Origin: Schistosoma haematobium | Taxonomy: Eukaryota; Platyhelminthes; Trematoda; Strigeidida; Schistosomatidae | Assembly: GCF_000699445.3 (NCBI RefSeq) | Contig: NC_067196.1 | Coordinates: forward strand, 76,143,864-76,207,863 | Length of the DNA: 64,000 nt | Reading direction: 5' to 3' | Shown: one piece after another, positions 10,184-21,600 of the stretch | How positions within the stretch are numbered: position 1 is the stretch's first letter | Layout of the letters: each line of letters begins with the position of its first letter | Position numbers and translations under genes: made by a program | Notes under the pieces: model-generated | What the model saw: only the letters and a program-made list of their open reading frames with translations | What the model was told of the DNA's origin: nothing | Database searches by the model: none

Positions 10184-11590
10184 GGCAACGAACTAATTCA
10201 CACGTCCCGCTCTCATGGGATACACTGTCGATAATGGCAAATGGGATAGAATTCCTCATGAATAGTGCTACTTCCCCTCGTTTACGCTTTTGCATTCTAT
10301 CGGCCCTTACTAACTTAAACCCTCGAAATCAAGTTCCATACTATCTGTGGACTATGTCAGCCAGGTTTCTGTGACTGAGACTATGTCTGGCTTTGTAGAG
10401 TCAATCTGTACACCTAGTTCCGATCGCTTATTGTGTAAGCTTCGGGTATTAGTGTAACAGATCCTGAGCCTATTTAAATGGCTTCGTGCTTTACCCAGAG
10501 TGATTTCGGTATTATTCTCTGTCGAAGCCTCAAAATTAACAATTTTTAGGTACTGTTCGCTAGCATCTAACCTAAGTTGTAGTTCTTTTTCGGCTCCCCG
10601 TCTTTTTACACGTCTGCCAGTGTCAAATCCTTACGGACAAAAACTGAACCCTTTAATTTATGCCCATTCTTTAAAATTAAGTCCCATTCGTTTGCAGATT
10701 TGAACACTACTTTAAGCAGCCTGTGTTGATCAGGTTTCAAGTTCGCTTGACTATCTAATCTATACGCCTTTAGCAAAGTGACTCCAGAGATATTTTGAGG
10801 CATAAGTTGATTTAGTAGCTGTTTTGATCAACATAATGTCGTACTCAAAACGAGTTTTCGGTTCAAAGCTTTCACTCTACTTGATTCTGTGAAAAACAAC
10901 TGACCTGTCACTGTGGTCAGTCTTCAGATTCTCGACTACTTTTGGGAGGGTAGAGTTCTCTTTTATATCGTTATATCGATTTTTCTTACAACCTGTACCT
11001 ACTCGTCAACCATGGTTGGAATAGCAACCACAGTCGCGTCAAGCATACTATGGTATTCCGGAGGTTTGTCGGCGACTTGGGAATTCAGGTTATGTTTCTT
11101 GCTAGAAACCGATCGAGCCTTGCGATTGAGGCTTCTAAGTGTTTCCTGTTGGACGGCGGACAGAAGAAACTTATTTTCTTGAGTCTTTAGCTAAGACAGA
11201 CCTTTTTGGAGACTGTCTTTCCTCCTTTGGTCGGCGTGAGTCAGGTGTTTTCGAGCTCACCTGAGTTTGCTTCACATCGATTTACATGTCGACAGAGCAA
11301 GTGCTGTCCGATGTGTGTGCTAAACCACTTTTTGCAGCATTTACCATTGAGATGGCCTCGGTTAGCATGCTGTTTGCGTCCGAACATCACTGCTGACGAA
11401 GCCATACGCAACCGTTTTCACTGAACCGTTTGAAAGCCTCAGGAGTCAAGTTCGTGCCAACTTCGTGGTACCAGCCTTCGCACTCATCGCACTGCATGCC
11501 GGGATATCGAAAGCCCGGACGTTGGCAATTGCTTTTTTGCACCGTCCAGTCATCAAACAGAGGCCTTGTTCAAAAAAATTAGGTGCAATA
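10184..11590 (-). mobile_element. CR1-like non-LTR retrotransposon, 5' part (ORF1 and N-terminal endonuclease)
   Basis: This continues the same fossil element on the far side of the inserted LTR element. Minus-strand translation in several frames gives the endonuclease N-terminus (CYTNTRSLHNK near 10455, then PDIVSVTETWL). ORF1-like sequence lies near 10600-10800. Around 11400-11560 is a Cys-rich block with CDECEGWYHEVGTNLTPEAF, which looks like a PHD-type zinc finger as found in ORF1 of the CR1 group. Frames are broken by indels. The 5' limit is approximate because nothing marks the true end. Schistosomes carry CR1-group elements (SR1, Perere); I do not assign this one to a named family. Confidence 0.7.
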
Positions 11591-12130
11591 GTACCCAGAG
11601 ACAAAAATGATCTATGACCAGAAATGTGGAGATTGTTAGAACCAAAAGTACTAACAAACACAATAGAAAAACAAAGTAGTCAAAAGTACCGATGACAAAC
11701 TAATTTAGAAACAAAAAGATACTCTAACCGAATACTTTAACTGAAATGAATTCAAATAAAGCGTAAACAATAGTGTTGGTACGTAATAAACGATCAAAAC
11801 AATAGGATTTACTCAGCGAGGAAAAATACCACTGTCCTTCTTAAAATGATTTTGGTGTGTGGTGTCTTTCTCCCATTTAGATTACATGACTGTCAGCGGT
11901 TAAATTATTGAAAAGCTGAGCTTCCTGATTCAAACTTTTCCTGCCATGTCTATCAGATGTTGGACATTACACAGTTGTTTTATCTTGTTAACTAGGTGAC
12001 CCAGGGCTATGGTTGATGCATAGCCTTACGTTTCCCTGGTTATTGAAGTTCTGGTTGTACAGTCGATTGAGGGATTAGGTAACGAATTTACGAGTTCCAC
12101 TTGACGGCTTCGCATAGGAAGTTCTACAGC
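11591..12130. other. Upstream region and probable 5' UTR of the hnRNP K-like gene
   Basis: I see no coding sequence here. The frame of the first coding exon is open back to a stop at 12080-12082 with no earlier ATG. No clear TATA box is visible. A trans-splice or splice acceptor such as ctacag at 12124-12129 is possible but not decisive. Confidence 0.4.
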
Positions 12131-12699
12131 ATGAGGCGTGGGGAAGGGCCGAAGGTGGAACTGCGGTTCCTAATATCGACCAAAGTATGTCCACTTCTGG
12201 CATTTTTAACTCATTAAAGGCAGCTGGTGTAATAATAGGGAAAGGGGGTGAAAATATTAAAAAAATTCGCGAGGAGGTAATTGTTTACTTGTATATTGTT
12301 CGCCCTTCTCCCCTCTAACTTTCTAAGTCCTAACTTGTGAGTGTATTTTCTCTTTCATTTCTTCTGGTTTTGCCCCACTCTTGGCCCGTCCGAATACCAA
12401 TGTGTCCAAACCAATGGTTCGTAACCCACCCTACCCTGCCCCGTATTGCCCATCTGCTTTTCGCACCACTCACTAATCCGGTCCACTCCCGGTGGGTCAT
12501 TTCTTACTCTTTTGTTTGTACTACTAGTATTCCGTTAAAGTTACCATCCCCGATAGCAATGGCCCTGAGAGGTATATTCTCATGTCCAAAAAAAATTTCT
12601 TAACCTATTATAATCTAATATTTTTCCATCTAAAGGGTCTTGGTTCTGGATGGCGATCTCGGTTCAGTCATCGAAATATTCAGAGAAAATCTTGAGAAG
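12131..12699 (+). CDS. HNRNPK: hnRNP K-like exons 1-4: N-terminus and KH1
   Basis: Exons are 12131-12184, 12220-12276, 12528-12571 and 12636-12699, separated by introns of 35, 251 and 64 bp. Exon 1 gives a very short N-terminus and VELRFLISTK. Exon 2 gives AAGVIIGKGGENIKKIREE, including the GKGG RNA-binding loop. Exon 3 encodes YSVKVTIPDSNGPER and exon 4 finishes the domain (VLVLDGDLGSVIEIFRE). Phases agree: exon 3 ends two bases into an Arg codon that exon 4 completes. Vertebrate hnRNP K has about 40 residues before KH1; here there are about eight. Confidence 0.87.
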
Positions 12700-15600
12700 G
12701 TATGTATGTGTATTTCCTAGTTCACAACTCTTCAGATGCAAAGTAACCGCGATGACGGAGTTGATTTACGTTTACTTGTACATCAAAGCCAGGCCGGATG
12801 TGTTATTGGAAGGGCTGGATATAAAATCAAAGAATTACGAGAGGTATTTCATAACCCTTGACGTTTATCGAAAAATTTAGCAATCAGGTCTTCATACTCT
12901 CAAAGTTTATCAGATGCTGTGTCCATGCTCTACTGACAGAGTGATTCAATTGGTTGGTGATGTGGGGAAAGTACTTGATTGTCTCCGTTCTATAGCTGAA
13001 CTTCTTGAGGTAATCTTCGTTATTACATAATTTCCCCCAGGGTGCCCCACCTAAGGGCTCTCGCCAGAATTACGACGCACGAAATGCAGATGAATTTATT
13101 TCTCTTGAGTATGGAGGCTGGGGAGTAGGCAATCAAGGTCCTGGATTAAATTTGGTCCGTGGTAGGAACAATGTTGCGAATACGAGTTACCCCCATGTGA
13201 GTTTTTCCCTTTACTTCACTTCCCGTTTCAATATATCCTTTTGATTTTCTCTAAATTTGTGGCTCAGTGTTCTAAGAATAAAATAATGGGCTTAAACTAA
13301 AAGTCCAAAATGAATAAATGCTAAGAATATTTGGAACTTGAAGTTTAACACCTGTACTCTAATCCGACCACACAGTCCTCTCATACTTGGATTTAAAGCC
13401 GACAAATACTAGTGACTGAATTCTCATTTGAATAATCTTGTTGGTTAGTTCCCATAATAAGGTTTCCGTATCCCTGGCTAACCAATATTAAGCGATGGTG
13501 CCTGCAATCAAAAAGTTGGAGTTTTCAATGAAGTATTTGCCAAATGCATACGACAAAGATAAATTAAGATAAACGAGTTATAAGCAGCAAACAAGTCCCT
13601 ATCACTGAGTGCACAGTTAGACTCCTGTGGTCATCTTTGCAGCAGTATAATGCACATTATTCTGATTTAATTTTTTTCAATTAAGACACTTGAAAGCCTT
13701 AACTCACCGGGGTGGTTTCAAACCTAACTGAAATTAAGCAGCTCTTTGTGGAGTTGGTATTTATGTGAGTAGTCAAGTTGAAAATTCAACCTAATTAATT
13801 TTAGTTTATTTTTACTGGTCCTGAGAGAACGAAATGCCTAGAAGCAGATCTTCGTTTGCATAACCATAAAGTAATGGATTGTTTGAGTAAAATAAGTAAA
13901 AATCAAATGAATCCTAAGTTTGATACAAATAATTGGTCAAGTACTTGTTTGCTTGGTTTCGAGAAACATAATAATTAGTACAACTGTTCAATTTCCGTCC
14001 TGACGTACAACTCAATAGTTGTATTTCTTTTAACCACCTTTCAAACCCTCACAAAATGTATGAATCTCTATCTGAGCACACTAACCTTAGCTTAACTACT
14101 GAATTATACTGATTTCAACATGATAGCAAGTATATTTTTGTCGTGCGAGTCGAAATATATTTAGGCTAATAAAAACTGATTCCGAAAAGATGATAGTGAG
14201 ATTATTACTTTTTCAAAACCTTTTCTGAATATCTTCAAATTCATAAATTTTCCTAGATTTCATTAGCTCACCAAGTTCTTGAGTGCATTTCGATTACTCG
14301 CTAATTTAACAAACAAGTTAAAAATTTTATAGTCTTTTAATTCATTATTCGTGTAGAACAATATACTTACAACAGGGATTTTCGGCGGGGGTGCTTCCGG
14401 AGCAACAGGACGCAATGGTGGGCAAACGACCTCTGTTAGTCAAGCACTAGCTGGAGGTCTTCCTCACGCATCAGCAGCAGCCATGCTTGCTGCGACTGGT
14501 GGTCAGACAACTGGCGGACACAACCCTGGTACGGCAGGAGATGCTGCTGCTGCTACGGCTGCAGCAATGGTAGCCGCGGGATTCATGAGAGGGTATGTAA
14601 CGTGACGGTCATGTCTATAGCTAAATAAAATAATTATGTACATAAATACAATTTACACAATATAATCAACCACACACAATAACTTGCGCATGAAACAATT
14701 ATTATATAATGCACAATTGCTAACTCAACAAACGTGATGTATCGTCTTCAATTCGTATGTACTTACACCATTCTTAGCACAGTATTCGTATGTTTGTTTG
14801 TGATTTGTTTTTCTGTGTCTGTAGTCAGTTATATAGCTACTATACTGCATTGTGCACGTTCGTGAATGATGTCGTTAGAGTAGCTGATATTTATGCAATG
14901 CATTTGATGCGTGTGCGACAAAATGTTATTAGTGTGTTGTCTGTTTAATGAAACACTAGTGGTCAGTATGACAGCAGGTTTCATTGTCTACTGTGTTGGT
15001 CATGCTACGCCATGTGAGTGTGCGAACTGAGAGAAGCAGAGTTTCCTTTTACCGTACTATGAAGACAGAATGAATCGACGTACGTTGTGTGTGTGTGTGT
15101 GTTTCTGAGTAATTTAACTTTGTTCAGGAAGATATTAATTTGTTTTGAGTTTCTGTCTTTTTATGAATATATGCATATGATGAAAGTGTCTTGTCAATGA
15201 GTTGTTTTGAATGATTGTTCACTTGTTGTGTAATTATGTGTACGTAGATCTTTTAGTATAGTATGTTGAATAGCCGTTCAGCTACTCCGTGTATATGGGA
15301 TTCACGACGAGTCGTTTCCTGCGGCTGAGATTGAACGAATGCATTGCTATGCCTCTTGTCCATTCCAGGGACTTGTTTGGTACGAATGCAGACGACATGT
15401 CACTTTAGTTATTTGTCTTGTGCGTAACAGATATGACTTTTGGGTTAGTCTTGTATGTGTTGAGTGCTGATGTTGATGGTGGTTTTGAAATGAATTTTCG
15501 ACAAATAGATTTTGCGTTGGTCAGTGAATCGTTGTGTTTAAAGTAGCGTTTGTGTGTGGTGTTCGAGCGATTTTGCATTCTCGGAAAGACTTGGTAGTAG

Positions 15601-18600
15601 AGAAATACATACATGTATGACATGCAAATTTTCAGTGTGCGTGTGCGCTATGCTCTTTCCTTTCTGTAAATAAATATATATATATATATAGTAGAGAGAG
15701 AGAGAGAGAGAGAAACGGATTCGTTTGATTTTGTGCAAATGTGATTCAGTGATGTGGGCTAATGTTGGTTTGTTATTTGTGTGTGATGACTTGCCGTGGA
15801 GCTGTTCATCGCATTTATAATATGTGCTGAACAGTTGTTTGCGGCTGAAAGATAATTTGTCGTGTCGCACATGCAGGTTCTTTATTTCTAAACCCTGTCA
15901 TCACAACCAACATACATGAAGCTGTGTCCTGATTGAGAATAGTCTTGTCCGATATGTTCGTTTCATTTTATCTAACAAAAGTGTGTATGTATATAGACAG
16001 TTGTATACACATATAGAGTAGATTTTGTATGTTGATGCTTTATATGAGTGTGTATTTGTATTGTTTGGGCTGTGTCGATTGGTTATGGCGAGTAGCCGTT
16101 CAGCTGCCCGTGCATAGTTGATTCACTGTGGGTCGTTTCCTGCGGCTGAGATTGAATGGATGCACTGCTATGCCTCTTGTCCATTTCAGGGACTCGTTGG
16201 GTACGATGTGCAGGCCACATGGGATGTTGATTTGTTAAGGTGTTTATGTCGTTCTTAGTAGTGTATTCGTATGTTTGTTTGTGATTTGTTTTTCTGTGTC
16301 TGTAGTCAGTTATATAGCTACTATACTGCATTGTGCACGTTCGTGAATGATGTCGTTAGAGTAGCTGATATTTATGCAATGCATTTGATGCGTGTGCGAC
16401 AAAATGTTATTAGTGTGTTGTCTGTTTAATGAAACACTAGTGGTCAGTATGACAGCAGGTTTCATTGTCTACTGTGTTGGTCATGCTACGCCATGTGAGT
16501 GTGCGAACTGAGAGAAGCAGAGTTTCCTTTTACCGTACTATGAAGACAGAATGAATCGACGTACGTTGTGTGTGTGTGTGTGTGTTTCTGAGTAATTTAA
16601 CTTTGTTCAGGAAGATATTAATTTGTTTTGAGTTTCTGTCTTTTTATGAATATATGCATATGATGAAAGTGTCTTGTCAATGAGTTGTTTTGAATGATTG
16701 TTCACTTGTTGTGTAATTATGTGTACGTAGATCTTTGAGTATAGTATGTTGAATAGCCGTTCAGCTACTCCGTGTATATGGGATTCACGACGAGTCGTTT
16801 CCTGCGGCTGAGATTGAACGAATGCATTGCTATGCCTCTTGTCCATTCCAGGGACTTGTTTGGTACGAATGCAGACGACATGTCACTTTAGTTATTTGTC
16901 TTGTGCGTAACAGATATGACTTTTTGGGTTAGTCTTGTATGTGTTGAGTGCTGATGTTGATGGTGGTTTTGAAATGAATTTTCGACAAATAGATTTTGCG
17001 TTGGTCAGTGAATCGTTGTGTTTAAAGTAGCGTTTGTGTGTGGTGTTCGAGCGATTTTGCATTCTCGGAAAGACTTGGTAGTAGAGAAATACATACATGT
17101 ATGACATGCAAATTTTCAGTGTGCGTGTGCGCTATGCTCTTTCCTTTCTGTAAATATATATATATATATATAGTGAGAGAGAGAAACGGATTCGTTTGAT
17201 TTTGTGCAAATGTGATTCAGTGATGTGGGCTAATGTTGGTTTGTTATTTGTGTGTGATGACTTGCCGTGGAGCTGTTCATCGCATTTATAATATGTGCTG
17301 AACAGTTGTTTGCGGCTGAAAGATAATTTGTCGTGTCGCACATGCAGGTTCTTTATTTCTAAACCCTGTCATCACAACCAACATACATGAAGCTGTGTCC
17401 TGATTGAGAATAGTCTTGTCCGATATGTTCGTTTCATTTTATCTAACAAAAGTGTGTATGTATATAGACAGTTGTATACACATATAGAGTAGATTTTGTA
17501 TGTTGATGCTTTATATGAGTGTGTATTTGTATTGTTTGGGCTGTGTCGATTGGTTATGGCGAGTAGCCGTTCAGCTGCCCCGTGCATAGTTGATTCACTG
17601 TGGGTCGTTTCCTGCGGCTGAGATTGAATGGATGCACTGCTATGCCTCTTGTCCATTTCAGGGACTCGTTGGGTACGATGTGCAGGCCACATGGGATGTT
17701 GATTTGTTAAGGTGTTTATGTCGTTCTTAGTAGTGTATTCGTATGTTTGTTTGTGATTTGTTTTTCTGTGTCTGTAGTCAGTTATATAGCTACTATACTG
17801 CATTGTGCACGTTCGTGAATGATGTCGTTAGAGTAGCTGATATTTATGCAATGCATTTGATGCGTGTGCGACAAAATGTTATTAGTGTGTTGTCTGTTTA
17901 ATGAAACACTAGTGGTCAGTATGACAGCAGGTTTCATTGTCTACTGTGTTGGTCATGCTACGCCATGTGAGTGTGCGAACTGAGAGAAGCAGAGTTTCCT
18001 TTTACCGTACTATGAAGACAGAATGAATCGACGTACGTTGTGTGTGTGTGTGTGTGTTTCTGAGTAATTTAACTTTGTTCAGGAAGATATTAATTTGTTT
18101 TGAGTTTCTGTCTTTTTATGAATATATGCATATGATGAAAGTGTCTTGTCAATGAGTTGTTTTGAATGATTGTTCACTTGTTGTGTAATTATGTGTACGT
18201 AGATCTTTGAGTATAGTATGTTGAATAGCCGTTCAGCTACTCCGTGTATATGGGATTCACGACGAGTCGTTTCCTGCGGCTGAGATTGAACGAATGCATT
18301 GCTATGCCTCTTGTCCATTCCAGGGACTTGTTTGGTACGAATGCAGACGACATGTCACTTTAGTTATTTGTCTTGTGCGTAACAGATATGACTTTTTGGG
18401 TTAGTCTTGTATGTGTTGAGTGCTGATGTTGATGGTGGTTTTGAAATGAATTTTCGACAAATAGATTTTGCGTTGGTCAGTGAATCGTTGTGTTTAAAGT
18501 AGCGTTTGTGTGTGGTGTTCGAGCGATTTTGCATTCTCGGAAAGACTTGGTAGTAGAGAAATACATACATGTATGACATGCAAATTTTCAGTGTGCGTGT

Positions 18601-21600
18601 GCGCTATGCTCTTTCCTTTCTGTAAATAAAATATATATATATATAGTGAGAGAGAGAGAGAGAGAGAGAAACGGATTCGTTTGATTTTGTGCAAATGTGA
18701 TTCAGTGATGTGGGCTAATGTTGGTTTGTTATTTGTGTGTGATGACTTGCCGTGGAGCTGTTCATCGCATTTATAATATGTGCTGAACAGTTGTTTGCGG
18801 CTGAAAGATAATTTGTCGTGTCGCACATGCAGGTTCTTTATTTCTAAACCCTGTCATCACAACCAACATACATGAAGCTGTGTCCTGATTGAGAATAGTC
18901 TTGTCCGATATGTTCGTTTCATTTTATCTAACAAAAGTGTGTATGTATATAGACAGTTGTATACACATATAGAGTAGATTTTGTATGTTGATGCTTTATA
19001 TGAGTGTGTATTTGTATTGTTTGGGCTGTGTCGATTGGTTATGGCGAGTAGCCGTTCAGCTGCCCCGTGCATAGTTGATTCACTGTGGGTCGTTTCCTGC
19101 GGCTGAGATTGAATGGATGCACTGCTATGCCTCTTGTCCATTTCAGGGACTCGTTGGGTACGATGTGCAGGCCACATGGGATGTTGATTTGTTAAGGTGT
19201 TTATGTCGTTCTTAGTAGTGTATTCGTATGTTTGTTTGTGATTTGTTTTTCTGTGTCTGTAGTCAGTTATATAGCTACTATACTGCATTGTGCACGTTCG
19301 TGAATGATGTCGTTAGAGTAGCTGATATTTATGCAATGCATTTGATGCGTGTGCGACAAAATGTTATTAGTGTGTTGTCTGTTTAATGAAACACTAGTGG
19401 TCAGTATGACAGCAGGTTTCATTGTCTACTGTGTTGGTCATGCTACGCCATGTGAGTGTGCGAACTGAGAGAAGCAGAGTTTCCTTTTACCGTACTATGA
19501 AGACAGAATGAATCGACGTACGTTGTGTGTGTGTGTGTGTGTTTCTGAGTAATTTAACTTTGTTCAGGAAGATATTAATTTGTTTTGAGTTTCTGTCTTT
19601 TTATGAATATATGCATATGATGAAAGTGTCTTGTCAATGAGTTGTTTTGAATGATTGTTCACTTGTTGTGTAATTATGTGTACGTAGATCTTTGAGTATA
19701 GTATGTTGAATAGCCGTTCAGCTACTCCGTGTATATGGGATTCACGACGAGTCGTTTCCTGCGGCTGAGATTGAACGAATGCATTGCTATGCCTCTTGTC
19801 CATTCCAGGGACTTGTTTGGTACGAATGCAGACGACATGTCACTTTAGTTATTTGTCTTGTGCGTAACAGATATGACTTTTTGGGTTAGTCTTGTATGTG
19901 TTGAGTGCTGATGTTGATGGTGGTTTTGAAATGAATTTTCGACAAATAGATTTTGCGTTGGTCAGTGAATCGTTGTGTTTAAAGTAGCGTTTGTGTGTGG
20001 TGTTCGAGCGATTTTGCATTCTCGGAAAGACTTGGTAGTAGAGAAATACATACATGTATGACATGCAAATTTTCAGTGTGCGTGTGCGCTATGCTCTTTC
20101 CTTTCTGTAAATAAATATATATATATATATAGTGAGAGAGAGAGAGAGAGAGAAACGGATTCGTTTGATTTTGTGCAAATGTGATTCAGTGATGTGGGCT
20201 AATGTTGGTTTGTTATTTGTGTGTGATGACTTGCCGTGGAGCTGTTCATCGCATTTATAATATGTGCTGAACAGTTGTTTGCGGCTGAAAGATAATTTGT
20301 CGTGTCGCACATGCAGGTTCTTTATTTCTAAACCCTGTCATCACAACCAACATACATGAAGCTGTGTCCTGATTGAGAATAGTCTTGTCCGATATGTTCG
20401 TTTCATTTTATCTAACAAAAGTGTGTATGTATATAGACAGTTGTATACACATATAGAGTAGATTTTGTATGTTGATGCTTTATATGAGTGTGTATTTGTA
20501 TTGTTTGGGCTGTGTCGATTGGTTATGGCGAGTAGCCGTTCAGCTGCCCCGTGCATAGTTGATTCACTGTGGGTCGTTTCCTGCGGCTGAGATTGAATGG
20601 ATGCACTGCTATGCCTCTTGTCCATTTCAGGGACTCGTTGGGTACGATGTGCAGGCCACATGGGATGTTGATTTGTTAAGGTGTTTATGTCGTTCTTAGT
20701 AGTGTATTCGTATGTTTGTTTGTGATTTGTTTTTCTGTGTCTGTAGTCAGTTATATAGCTACTATACTGCATTGTGCACGTTCGTGAATGATGTCGTTAG
20801 AGTAGCTGATATTTATGCAATGCATTTGATGCGTGTGCGACAAAATGTTATTAGTGTGTTGTCTGTTTAATGAAACACTAGTGGTCAGTATGACAGCAGG
20901 TTTCATTGTCTACTGTGTTGGTCATGCTACGCCATGTGAGTGTGCGAACTGAGAGAAGCAGAGTTTCCTTTTACCGTACTATGAAGACAGAATGAATCGA
21001 CGTACGTTGTGTGTGTGTGTGTGTGTTTCTGAGTAATTTAACTTTGTTCAGGAAGATATTAATTTGTTTTGAGTTTCTGTCTTTTTATGAATATATGCAT
21101 ATGATGAAAGTGTCTTGTCAATGAGTTGTTTTGAATGATTGTTCACTTGTTGTGTAATTATGTGTACGTAGATCTTTGAGTATAGTATGTTGAATAGCCG
21201 TTCAGCTACTCCGTGTATATGGGATTCACGACGAGTCGTTTCCTGCGGCTGAGATTGAACGAATGCATTGCTATGCCTCTTGTCCATTCCAGGGACTTGT
21301 TTGGTACGAATGCAGACGACATGTCACTTTAGTTATTTGTCTTGTGCGTAACAGATATGACTTTTTGGGTTAGTCTTGTATGTGTTGAGTGCTGATGTTG
21401 ATGGTGGTTTTGAAATGAATTTTCGACAAATAGATTTTGCGTTGGTCAGTGAATCGTTGTGTTTAAAGTAGCGTTTGTGTGTGGTGTTCGAGCGATTTTG
21501 CATTCTCGGAAAGACTTGGTAGTAGAGAAATACATACATGTATGACATGCAAATTTTCAGTGTGCGTGTGCGCTATGCTCTTTCCTTTCTGTAAATAAAT

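Noticed and set aside
14375..14592. Exon 8 starting after the acceptor acaacag
   Set aside because: This puts a TAG in frame after 24 codons. The acceptor at 14356 keeps the frame open and matches phase.
15290..15360. Hammerhead or other ribozyme in module A (acgacgagtcgt followed by ctgcggctgag)
   Set aside because: There is a short inverted repeat, but the CTGATGA and GAAA boxes are not in hammerhead order on either strand, and module B does not keep the inverted repeat.
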